Below are positions 31,264-39,070 of a stretch of DNA of 64,000 bases, one piece after another (within the stretch, counting starts at the first letter, position 1; every line of letters starts with the position of its first letter). The position numbers and the translations under genes were made by a program. The notes below the pieces were generated by a model. The model worked only from the letters and a program-made list of their open reading frames with translations, had not been told where the DNA came from and did not search any database. The stretch spans positions 124,001-188,000 of the forward strand of contig JBAXIO010000001.1 in NCBI GenBank assembly GCA_037138335.1, given 5' to 3'. The stretch is from CAIRDP01 sp037138335. GTDB lineage: Bacteria; Bacteroidota; Bacteroidia; Bacteroidales; FEN-979.

Positions 31264-31872
31264 GTGAATCAGGATTTTTTAATCAATTTCGGACTTTTCC
31301 AGACTTCCCTTATCGAATTGACAGCAGTGCTGTTCGGGCTGGTCAGTGTGTGGCTGGTCAAGAAGGAAAACGTTTGGGCGTTTCCCATCGGAGCGGTTAA
31401 TGTGCTTCTGTCGGCCTGGATTTATTTTAACGGCAGGCTTTTTGCAAATGCAGGCATCAATGTGTTCTACTTTATAATGCAGATCTACGGCTGGTACAAC
31501 TGGATCAGGAAACCCGGCGACGGCGGCCCGCTCGTGATCACATCCTGCAGCCTCAAAGAAATGTTCTTTTACTCGGCCCTGATCATAATACTGTTCCTGG
31601 GCTTGTGGTACCTGCTCGGAAAGATGCCCGATAATAAATACGTGGTTTCCGATGCATTCACATCGGCACTGTATGCAGTTGCCATGTGGCTCATGGCCAG
31701 GAAAAAGATTCAGCACTGGATACTCTGGATCATCGGTGATGTGATCATGATAGTGCTTTGCATTATACTCAAATGGTATTTTATCGGCTTCCAGTACTTC
31801 GTGTTCACTATTATTGCATCCCTGGGCTGGATGGAGTGGAAATATAAAGTCAAAGGCACACAAACTTACTGA
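31264..31872 (+). CDS. pnuC: PnuC family nicotinamide riboside transporter
   Basis: 202 residues from a GTG placed directly behind the promoter; an ATG at 31168 lies within the divergent antiporter gene and upstream of the promoter, so I reject it. About seven membrane helices. PnuC motifs are LTAVLFGLVSVWLVKKENVWAFPIG, the INVFYFIMQIYGWYNW stretch with its Asn and Trp substrate contacts, and WILWIIGDVIMIVLCIIL. PnuC lets nicotinamide riboside diffuse in, where phosphorylation traps it. The following gene encodes such a kinase and supports riboside over thiamine as substrate. Confidence 0.88.
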   Translation: MNQDFLINFGLFQTSLIELTAVLFGLVSVWLVKKENVWAFPIGAVNVLLSAWIYFNGRLFANAGINVFYFIMQIYGWYNWIRKPGDGGPLVITSCSLKEMFFYSALIIILFLGLWYLLGKMPDNKYVVSDAFTSALYAVAMWLMARKKIQHWILWIIGDVIMIVLCIILKWYFIGFQYFVFTIIASLGWMEWKYKVKGTQTY

Positions 31873-31873
31873 T

Positions 31874-32404
31874 TTGACCGGCAAGCTCAGGAAGATAGCA
31901 ATCACAGGCCCTGAATCCACCGGCAAATCAATGCTTGCCGGGCAACTGGCCGTTCAGTACGGGACGGTCTGGGTTCCCGAATATGCCCGGGAATACCTTG
32001 AACTGAACGGGCCGGCATACAGGGAAGAGGATATACTTGCCATTGCCCGGGGCCAGCTTGAACGGGAAACAGAGGCCCTTCGGAAAGCTTCCGGGTTTAT
32101 TTTCTGCGATACTGAATTTGTTGTAACCAAGATATGGAGCGAAGTTAAATACGGAAGGTGCCATCCCTGGATCTCAGGTCAGGTTGAGAGGCATGTTTAC
32201 GATCTTTACCTCTTATGTGATATCGACCTGCCCTGGGAATTTGACCCGCTTAGGGAACACCCGGGCAGGAGGAAAGAACTTTTTGAGTTATATTGCAATG
32301 AATTAACAGCAAGGGGCTTCCCGTTTTTTATAGTCAGGGGCTATGGCCGGGACCGCCTCAGCAACGCGATCAGTATAATAAATGAACAGTTTAACATAAG
32401 CTAG
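31874..32404 (+). CDS. NadR-like nicotinamide riboside kinase (AAA ATPase)
   Basis: 176 residues from a TTG one base after the pnuC stop; longer frames reach back into pnuC. The P-loop is GPESTGKS near the N-terminus. EYAREYLE, FCDTEFVVTKIW with a Walker-B-like Asp, and LPWEFDPLREHP followed by the lid-like R-R are hallmarks of the ribosylnicotinamide kinase domain of NadR. The adenylyltransferase and repressor domains of E. coli NadR are absent, so NMN must be adenylylated by another enzyme. It forms a two-gene salvage unit with pnuC. Confidence 0.87.
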   Translation: MTGKLRKIAITGPESTGKSMLAGQLAVQYGTVWVPEYAREYLELNGPAYREEDILAIARGQLERETEALRKASGFIFCDTEFVVTKIWSEVKYGRCHPWISGQVERHVYDLYLLCDIDLPWEFDPLREHPGRRKELFELYCNELTARGFPFFIVRGYGRDRLSNAISIINEQFNIS

Positions 32405-32431
32405 CATACTTCAGGTTCAAACTCAGGGCAG

Positions 32432-33613
32432 GTGGGCAAACCGTTAAAAATATTATTCGTACCCCGTTGGTATCCGGGCCGCCTTGACCCTATGCCAGGC
32501 CTGTTCATCAAAAGGCAGGCCGAGGCCCTGGCAAAAAGGCATTCGGTCATGGTTATCGCGGTTTTCCCGGATCCTTCATCCGGCAAAAATTTCGAAGTAG
32601 TCCATTCCGAAGAAAATTCCGTGCAGGTTTGCAGGGTTTATTATAAAACATCCGGGGGCATCCCCATACTGTCAAAACTGATCAATGTTCTCCGCTACGT
32701 GAGGGCCCATCATCTGGGCTATATGAGTTTTATGCCGTTCGGGGTGGATATAGTTCACGGGCATATTTTTACCCGTGAAATTTTCTTTGCATGGTTTATG
32801 GCAGGGAAACAGCACAAACCCTATGTGGTCTCAGAACACTGGTCGAGATATTTTCCTGAGAACGGGACGTACCGGGGGGTAATCAGAAAATGGATGACCC
32901 GCTTACTTCTTAAAAAGGCCGGCGGGCTTATCGCAGTTAGCGGTTCCCTTGCGGAGGCAATGAAAGCTTCCGGATTGGAGCACCCGAAAACCTTTGTGGT
33001 CCCCAATGTTGTGGATACCGGCTTATATATCCCTCCTGCAGCAAAATCTCCGGCTGCGAAAGCGGTCATTCTCCATGTGTCCTGTTTTGAAGATAAATCC
33101 AAGAATATAACAGCATTCCTTGATGCAATGGCTGAGCTTTACTCACGCAGGAAAGATTTCAATGTGCTGCTGGTTGGTGAGGGGCCCGACAGGCTTGCCA
33201 TGACCGGCCATGCGTATAAACTGGGATTAAGATATCCGCAAACAGAATTTACCGGCCTTAAAGAGGGTGCCGAACTGATCAGTATCTACCAGTCTTCTTC
33301 CTTCCTGGTCCAGACCAGCCACTATGAAACTTTCGGAACTGTAGTTATAGAGGCCCTGGCTTGCGGACTTCCGGTTGTTTCAACAGGGACGGGGATTGCG
33401 CCATCGGTTATCAATAAAAATAACGGGATACTTATTCAACAATCCGATGTTGATCAAATTGTTAAAGCGGTGGATCAAATGCTGAATTATTATCCTACCT
33501 TTGAAATTGGCAAACTGCATGAAACAGTTTCCGGTACGTTCTCTGAAGAAACCATTTCAGAAAATCTTTCTTCTGTTTACTACGAAATAATCTGTGCATG
33601 TCAGAAGGATTAA
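32432..33613 (+). CDS. GT4-type glycosyltransferase
   Basis: 393 residues from a GTG. A GT-B fold: the N-terminal domain begins LKILFVPRWYPGRLDPMPGLF and has VDIVHGHIF and YVVSEHWSRYF; the C-terminal domain has AVILHVSCFEDKSKNI, VLLVGEGPDR and the retaining-enzyme E-x7-E motif within HYETFGTVVIEALACGLPVV. It should add a sugar to a lipid-linked or surface glycan from an NDP-sugar; sugar and linkage are unknown. It overlaps the next gene by 16 bases, and with it and the flippase gene makes a glycan cluster. Confidence 0.9.
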   Translation: MGKPLKILFVPRWYPGRLDPMPGLFIKRQAEALAKRHSVMVIAVFPDPSSGKNFEVVHSEENSVQVCRVYYKTSGGIPILSKLINVLRYVRAHHLGYMSFMPFGVDIVHGHIFTREIFFAWFMAGKQHKPYVVSEHWSRYFPENGTYRGVIRKWMTRLLLKKAGGLIAVSGSLAEAMKASGLEHPKTFVVPNVVDTGLYIPPAAKSPAAKAVILHVSCFEDKSKNITAFLDAMAELYSRRKDFNVLLVGEGPDRLAMTGHAYKLGLRYPQTEFTGLKEGAELISIYQSSSFLVQTSHYETFGTVVIEALACGLPVVSTGTGIAPSVINKNNGILIQQSDVDQIVKAVDQMLNYYPTFEIGKLHETVSGTFSEETISENLSSVYYEIICACQKD

Positions 33614-35268
33614 AATTCGGTATTATGTGCTCCGGCACATCGTTTCAGAAATGGCAGGCTGAAGCTGTCAGGCTGCTTGTTGAAAATGGCCATACTCCCT
33701 CCCTGCTTATTATAGATGCCAGGGTTGCCTATCCGCAGCCGGAATCCAAACCCATTTCAAAAACACAGAAATATTCACTGCTTTGGAGGGCCAGCCACAG
33801 GCTGTTGTTCAAGTCGGAACAGAAAGCCCCGGTTGAAATGGAGACGGAACTCCGTAATGTTTCCCGCAGGATATGCACTGTTACCGAAGACAATTTTTCT
33901 GAATTTTTCACCGATACCGATCTTTCGGCAATAAAATCTGCAAATCTTGATTTCATCCTCCGTTTCGGATTTAATATTATCCGCGGCGAAATACTGTATG
34001 CGGCTAAGTACGGGGTGTGGTCCTTTCATCATGACGATGAAATGAAATACCGCGGGGGCCCCCCGGGATTCTGGCCTGTTTATAAGAATGACCCTGTAAG
34101 CGGCGCAATGATGCAGCAGTTGACCGGGAAGCTCGACGCCGGCGTGGTTTTAAAGAAGGCCTGGATGAAAACCCTGTTTCATTCCTACAGGACCAACCTG
34201 GATGTTTTATTACTGACTTCTTCTGCCTGGCCGGCCGATTTGGCGAACCAGATCATGACCTTAGGGTTTAATCCTGGTCCTCCTTCTCAAACAACGGCCC
34301 CGGTTTATAAAGTCCCGGGAAATGCGAAAATGATGGTCTTCCTTTTAAAGCTCCTTAAAAACAGGATGAATTTCTACTGGAATGACCTGTTCAGGGCTGA
34401 GCGATGGAATATCGGCATAATAAACCGCTCTGTTCAGGAAATTGCATTCTCTGAGAATCCTTTGGTTGGTGATGATGTACTGTGGATGAGGGAGAGGAGT
34501 TCGGGGAATTACTTTGCTGATCCCGGCGGATTTATTGAAGAAAATAAGGTTCACATCCTTATGGAAGATTATTCTTATGCCGAAAATAAAGCCAACATCT
34601 CCGAGGCCGTTTTTGATCCTCTATCAAAAACATTTTCAGTGCCCCTGAAATCCATCGAGACCAAAGAACACCTGTCATACCCCTTTATTTTTGTTTACGG
34701 GGAGAGCATTTACTGCCTCCCTGAATCCTACCGTTATGGTTATATCGGATTGTACAAACGCAATTACTCCGAAGGTATTTTTGTTGAAGACCATGTTCTT
34801 CTTGATCATATCGATGCGGTTGACCCTACATTGATAAATCATAACGATAAATGGTGGCTTTTCTTCACCCTGAGGAAGTATTCCAATACGCATCTTTATA
34901 TTTATTTTGCGGATGAGCTCAGCGGGGAATATAAACCTCATCCCTTAAACCCTGTCAAAATGGACGTCAGGTCCTCAAGGCCGGCAGGATTGCCTTTTAT
35001 CAACGAAGGGGAACTTTTCAGGCCGTCCCAGGACTGTTCCGAAACCTATGGGAAAAGGGTGGCCATAAACAGGATTATTAAGCTCTCCGAGACTGAATTC
35101 GAGGAAGAGGTGGTTAAATTTTTAGGGCCTATAAAGGATTGCAGGTATTCCCAGGGATTCCATACAGTTTCCGGGCTTGGACGTTACACCCTCGTCGATG
35201 CCAAACGCACAAAATTCAATTTTTCTCACTTTGGCCGCCAGACCCGGCATAAATTCAGGAAACACTAG
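33598..35268 (+). CDS. Formyltransferase-like domain fused to a GINT1-N-type (GH43-like) domain
   Basis: 556 residues. The first 215 or so look like a formyltransferase N-terminal domain: FGIMCSGTSFQKW, FILRFGFNIIRGEIL, WSFHHDDEMKYRGGPPGFW and KLDAGVV. Compared with Fmt or ArnA (N-x-H ... D) the His and Asp are present, but Ser stands where the catalytic Asn is expected. The C-terminal 290 residues show a five-bladed, GH43-like pattern (YFADPGGFIEENKVHILMED, HIDAVDPTLINHNDKWWLFFT) also found N-terminal in eukaryotic glucosamine inositolphosphorylceramide transferase 1. A role in glycan modification or assembly is inferred. It overlaps the glycosyltransferase gene and is 8 bases from the flippase gene. 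Confidence 0.8.
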   Translation: MSEGLKFGIMCSGTSFQKWQAEAVRLLVENGHTPSLLIIDARVAYPQPESKPISKTQKYSLLWRASHRLLFKSEQKAPVEMETELRNVSRRICTVTEDNFSEFFTDTDLSAIKSANLDFILRFGFNIIRGEILYAAKYGVWSFHHDDEMKYRGGPPGFWPVYKNDPVSGAMMQQLTGKLDAGVVLKKAWMKTLFHSYRTNLDVLLLTSSAWPADLANQIMTLGFNPGPPSQTTAPVYKVPGNAKMMVFLLKLLKNRMNFYWNDLFRAERWNIGIINRSVQEIAFSENPLVGDDVLWMRERSSGNYFADPGGFIEENKVHILMEDYSYAENKANISEAVFDPLSKTFSVPLKSIETKEHLSYPFIFVYGESIYCLPESYRYGYIGLYKRNYSEGIFVEDHVLLDHIDAVDPTLINHNDKWWLFFTLRKYSNTHLYIYFADELSGEYKPHPLNPVKMDVRSSRPAGLPFINEGELFRPSQDCSETYGKRVAINRIIKLSETEFEEEVVKFLGPIKDCRYSQGFHTVSGLGRYTLVDAKRTKFNFSHFGRQTRHKFRKH

Positions 35269-35276
35269 CATCCCGG

Positions 35277-36584
35277 ATGTTCAGAAAGATCATTGGTACT
35301 ATTGGGACCCGCGTAATCAGTGCATTCCTTACACTTCTTATCAGTGTCCTTAATGCACGCTTCCTTGGAGCTGCAAATGTGGGCACCATTTTCCTGATCA
35401 CTCTCTCAGTCACCTATATCCAGCTGTTTAACAATTTCATCGGCGGCGGGGCCCTGGTTTATATGACCCCCAGGGCAGGCTTTTTCAAGCTATTCGTTTC
35501 CAGTTATGCCTGGACCTTCGGGATAACAGTTATCAGTACCTTATTATTCTATTATACAGGTACACTGTCGAGGCACCTTGAAGTAATACCGCACGGATAC
35601 TTCCCCGAAGTGCTGGCCCTTGCCTTCGTGATGTCATTTACTTCGGCTAACTACATGCTGCTGCTGGGAAAAGAAAAGGTTGAAGCGTATAATATTTTAA
35701 CCGTACTCCAGATCATCGTTCTGATCATCTGCCTTGTGTCCGCTGTATTCCTGTTCCATGTCAGGACCGTGATGGCCTATTACTGGGCTATCCTGATCTC
35801 CTACCTGGTCTCGTTTTTATTCAGTTTTTTCCCCCTGTTGAAATTCCTGAAGATCGAACCTTTAAACGGTCTGAAACCGATATTCCGCGCCATGTTCCGC
35901 TTTGGCACATATTCCCAGTTTGCCAACATCTTCCAGCTGATGAATTACCGTATCGGGTATTATATGGTTGATTTCTGGTTCGGCAGGGCAGCTCTCGGGG
36001 TCATGGGACTGGGGTTCAGTATTTCGGAAGGCCTCTGGATAATCAGCCGCAGCCTTGCCATGGTGCAGTTCACAAGAATATCCAACGCCATGGATTTTGA
36101 TTACAGCGTTAAGCTTACACTTACCCTTTCGAAAATAACCATTGTGGTGACCTCAGCAGCAGTCATTTGCCTTGTTGCCCTGCCCGAAGTTGTTTTCAGG
36201 ATGATATTCGGACCTGAATTCGGGATGATAAGAACAGTCATTGCCTGCCTGGGGGTCGGCATTATAGCCCTGAGTTTCGGTATGATCCTGAGCCACTTCT
36301 TTTCAGGCATCAATAAGCCTTACCATAATACTATCAGTTCGGCAATCGGATTGGTCTTTACCCTTGGCCTTGGCTTGCTTCTCGTCCCGAAATACGGTAT
36401 TATCGGAGCTTCCATTACCGCATCCGTCTCGTATATTGCATCAACAATATATCAGTTTATTGTTTTTACGCGGATGAGCCGTCTGAAACCCAGGGATTTT
36501 CTGTTAACACCGGCCGAGATCAGATTGCTTCTCTCTGAGATCAGGAATATTACCTGGAAAACTGATGCTGCCGGCCTTAATTGA
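35277..36584 (+). CDS. Polysaccharide flippase (Wzx/MurJ-like, MOP superfamily)
   Basis: 435 residues with about 12 membrane helices. The N-terminus GTRVISAFLTLLISVLNARFLGAANVGTI is the usual opening of oligosaccharide flippases (RfbX/PST type). Conserved loops include ISRSLAMVQFTRIS and a C-terminal FFSGINKPYHNTISSAIGL followed by VPKYGIIGASITASVSYI. It would move a lipid-linked saccharide across the inner membrane, fitting the two upstream glycan genes. Its stop overlaps the end of the opposing beta-helix gene by eight bases. Confidence 0.88.
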   Translation: MFRKIIGTIGTRVISAFLTLLISVLNARFLGAANVGTIFLITLSVTYIQLFNNFIGGGALVYMTPRAGFFKLFVSSYAWTFGITVISTLLFYYTGTLSRHLEVIPHGYFPEVLALAFVMSFTSANYMLLLGKEKVEAYNILTVLQIIVLIICLVSAVFLFHVRTVMAYYWAILISYLVSFLFSFFPLLKFLKIEPLNGLKPIFRAMFRFGTYSQFANIFQLMNYRIGYYMVDFWFGRAALGVMGLGFSISEGLWIISRSLAMVQFTRISNAMDFDYSVKLTLTLSKITIVVTSAAVICLVALPEVVFRMIFGPEFGMIRTVIACLGVGIIALSFGMILSHFFSGINKPYHNTISSAIGLVFTLGLGLLLVPKYGIIGASITASVSYIASTIYQFIVFTRMSRLKPRDFLLTPAEIRLLLSEIRNITWKTDAAGLN

Positions 36585-38010
36585 TTGTGAGTGATTTCCT
36601 GGCCAGCACATGGTTATCGGAAGTCAGGACAAGCAAATAATTTCCCGATGAAAGATTCCCCCTCAGGAACCTGATCCTGTATTCGTCGGGGGAAAATGAT
36701 TCGGGGGACATATGTCTTACTGGATGCCCGGTAATATCGAACAATTCAGTGCTTAAGGCATTTTCGTTCAGGTTATGCATGACAATTTCGGCGGCATCCC
36801 TCACCGGGTTCGGCATGATGAGGATTTCAGGCAATGGCCCCTGGTTTGTTGCGGGGCCTGCACTGGTCCATAGGGTGCTCAGCGATGAAAGCAGGCTGGC
36901 TTTCGGCCCGCCGTAAGCTCCCATGTCATTGCGCAGGCTCCCTTTGGAAGGGAACTTTGCCGATGATGGGTCCAGGGGATCCGGGTTGTCATTGAAAACA
37001 GCTGAAGAATCCCCTTTATCGATGCATGGGGAGATGCCCGAAAGAAAATAATTGATGATATCGAATTCAGGATTTTCTTTGATATTTCCGGCTCCGGCAT
37101 ATCCGTCCTGCACGTCATTACAGGTTACTGTAAGAGTGCTTGCCCCTGAGTATATCTGCTTTCCGGTGGAAGCTGTATTGCCCCAGAGGATATTGTTGTT
37201 GATTGTTGCGCTTGTGTTAAGCGCCCAGATGCCGCCACCGGGTCCTGTCGAATAGTTGAAAATGATAGTGTTGTTGACAACATTTCGGGGTAATCCCAGG
37301 GAATTTTCCCCAAGAAGCCAAACACCGCTTCCACCGAAATCCTGCCCGCCCGAATTATGGGCTATCAGGTTGTTCCTTAATGTGCACCCGCAATAATTGA
37401 ATACAATACCGGCTCCATACCTGCCCTGGTTGTTGTCGATAAGATTGTTCTGTATCAATGGGTTGCTGTCACCGCATCGTATCGCCCCCCCGCCGGCACT
37501 GGCCATGCCCCCGCTCATGCTTGTAGCCTGATTATGGGTTATATGGTTATGGAGTATCCTGGGTGAAAGATATTGAACCAGTATCCCGCCGCCTTCCCTG
37601 TATATATTTCCCGGGTTGTGCTCATCATTCCATTTCGTGCCTGTACCTCCCGTAATTTTAAAACCGATAATGCATGCACTAGTATCAGCCATGGTTGACG
37701 CGACTTTACTCGCAATGAGAACACAACTTGCAGAATCAGGTATAGCGGGCTGGCTCCCGTTGATCACGGTAGCGTCAATGGTTGCGGTATCCCGGGTCAG
37801 GATGAATGTACTGGCCAGTACTATGCCCTTTGCCCTGAAATTGATGTTTTCGAAATAGGTTCCAGGTGAAACCAGAACCGTGTCATGAACAGATGCTGCG
37901 TCAATCGCTGCCTGTATTTTGGTATATTGTGAAGGGACAAGCAACTTCGCTGCATTCATAAAAGGACTTGCTGCAAATATGCAGGTCGTTAATAGTAAGG
38001 TTTTTTTCAT
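36577..38010 (-). CDS. Secreted right-handed beta-helix protein with T9SS sorting domain
   Basis: 477 residues. Signal peptide MKKTLLLTTCIFAASPFMNA. The start of the mature part, VPSQYTKIQAAIDAASVHDTVLVSPGTYFENI, is the common N-cap of pectate-lyase-like beta-helices. Several PbH1 coils follow (PRILHNHITHN, PLIQNNLIDNNQG, CTLRNNLIAHNSG, NVVNNTIIFNYS, TINNNILWGN). After IDKGDS and DMGAYGG, a closing motif of such proteins, a T9SS sorting domain ends the chain (ILIMPNPVRDAAEI, NLSSGNYLLVLTSDN). A polysaccharide lyase or binding role is possible, but no catalytic set is evident. A full promoter lies upstream. Confidence 0.87.
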   Translation of the reverse strand: MKKTLLLTTCIFAASPFMNAAKLLVPSQYTKIQAAIDAASVHDTVLVSPGTYFENINFRAKGIVLASTFILTRDTATIDATVINGSQPAIPDSASCVLIASKVASTMADTSACIIGFKITGGTGTKWNDEHNPGNIYREGGGILVQYLSPRILHNHITHNQATSMSGGMASAGGGAIRCGDSNPLIQNNLIDNNQGRYGAGIVFNYCGCTLRNNLIAHNSGGQDFGGSGVWLLGENSLGLPRNVVNNTIIFNYSTGPGGGIWALNTSATINNNILWGNTASTGKQIYSGASTLTVTCNDVQDGYAGAGNIKENPEFDIINYFLSGISPCIDKGDSSAVFNDNPDPLDPSSAKFPSKGSLRNDMGAYGGPKASLLSSLSTLWTSAGPATNQGPLPEILIMPNPVRDAAEIVMHNLNENALSTELFDITGHPVRHMSPESFSPDEYRIRFLRGNLSSGNYLLVLTSDNHVLARKSLTIN

Positions 38011-38027
38011 GTTTTACAGATTTCGGG

Positions 38028-38057
38028 CAAAAATATACGATAATACAACCGGGCAAA
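38028..38057 (-). promoter_or_regulatory. Promoter of the beta-helix gene (TTTG-N18-TATTTTTG)
   Basis: On the minus strand TTTG (38057-38054) and TATTTTTG (38035-38028) are 18 bases apart, a full consensus match. The ATG at 38010 follows 17 bases after the -7 box. Confidence 0.65.
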
Positions 38058-38089
38058 ACCCTTATCGGTAAAATCCTGAAAATGATCTG

Positions 38090-38869
38090 TCACTCACCTA
38101 TAAACACCGGCTTCCTCTTTTCATAAAATGACCTGATCCCTTCGATATAATCGGTACTTGTGCCGGCTTTCCCCCTCAGCATGTCGATATGTTCAAACAC
38201 CGAAGGCGATATGGGAAGGGAATTCCCCAAAATATTCAGCTGCTCTTTAATGACCTGGATACTCAGGGGGGAATTGGCAATGATGCGGTTGGCAATCTTT
38301 ATCGTGAAATCCTCAAGTTCTTCAGGCCCTACAATATGATTGATGATCCCCAGGCTGTGTGCCTTTTCGGCCGATATCGGGTCTGCCGTAAAGAACATCT
38401 CCTTCGCAATATGGGAACCCATGATATCAAGGAACTGCAGTATCCCGGAAGTGTTGTAGGGCACCCCGATCTTCGCAGGGGTTATCGCAAGGCATGTGTC
38501 TTTGGTCCCGATAACGATATCGCATATAATTGCAACATTGCAGGCTCCTCCCCATATGCTTCCTTCAGCCATTGCAATCACGGGTATGGGGATCCTCATG
38601 ATGGACCGTATTACCTTTTGCAATGGGTTGTCATAGGCCAGGGGGTCGCTGCCGTCGCGGGGCAATTCGTCGATGTTAAAGCCCGACGACCATACCTTGG
38701 CCCCTTTGTTCGCCCTGAGGATAATAACCCTTACCTTTTTCTGTTCCATTTCATGCAAGGCTTCCAGCAACTCATTCAGAAGATCGCGGCTTAAGGCATT
38801 CCTTTTGGCATCATGATTGAGCGTGATCCACCCGATCATCTCTTTTATTTCCTGCTTGACTAGTTCCAT
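38090..38869 (-). CDS. scpB: Methylmalonyl-CoA decarboxylase, enoyl-CoA hydratase superfamily
   Basis: 259 residues, crotonase fold. The similarity to E. coli ScpB (YgfG) runs along the whole chain: NALSRDLLNELLEALHEM, GFNIDELPRDGSDPLAYDNPLQ, MAEGSIWGGACNV, TPAKIGVPYNTSGI, FTADPISAEKAHSLGIINHIV and the final EKRKPVFIGE. The oxyanion hole is formed by the segments around FNIDELP and WGGA. ScpB turns (R)-methylmalonyl-CoA into propionyl-CoA and CO2, a step in succinate-to-propionate conversion. A general enoyl-CoA hydratase is less likely given the ScpB-specific DPLAYDNPL segment. No mutase or CoA-transferase genes are adjacent. Confidence 0.82.
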   Translation of the reverse strand: MELVKQEIKEMIGWITLNHDAKRNALSRDLLNELLEALHEMEQKKVRVIILRANKGAKVWSSGFNIDELPRDGSDPLAYDNPLQKVIRSIMRIPIPVIAMAEGSIWGGACNVAIICDIVIGTKDTCLAITPAKIGVPYNTSGILQFLDIMGSHIAKEMFFTADPISAEKAHSLGIINHIVGPEELEDFTIKIANRIIANSPLSIQVIKEQLNILGNSLPISPSVFEHIDMLRGKAGTSTDYIEGIRSFYEKRKPVFIGE

Positions 38870-38983
38870 AGCTTTTTCGGGATAATATTGTTACTGTCTG
38901 CAAAATAAAGGAAATCCCTGCTCCTGTGAATAACTTTCGCATAATATTTGGAAAATCCGTCAAGGCGGCCCCTGAGTTTACTT

Positions 38984-38991
38984 TATATTTG
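38984..38991 (+). promoter_or_regulatory. Probable -7 box of parE (TATATTTG)
   Basis: TATATTTG lies 79 bases before the ATG at 39071 and supports that start over one at 38948, which would precede the box. No -33 TTTG at the usual distance. Confidence 0.5.
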
Positions 38992-39070
38992 TCGCGGCCG
39001 TAAGAAATTCAGGCCAGGGCATCCCGGGCTTGAACCGGCGGGTGCTTTTTTGATTTTTCAAACCCTGAAC

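Noticed and set aside
32432..36584. Glycan cluster as a recent genomic island
   Set aside because: There are no mobile genes, flanking repeats or a tRNA at the edges; the slightly richer A+T is too small to judge by eye.
38948..39070. N-terminal extension of ParE
   Set aside because: It contains the -7 box and has no similarity to ParE; the start at 39071 gives the standard N-terminus.
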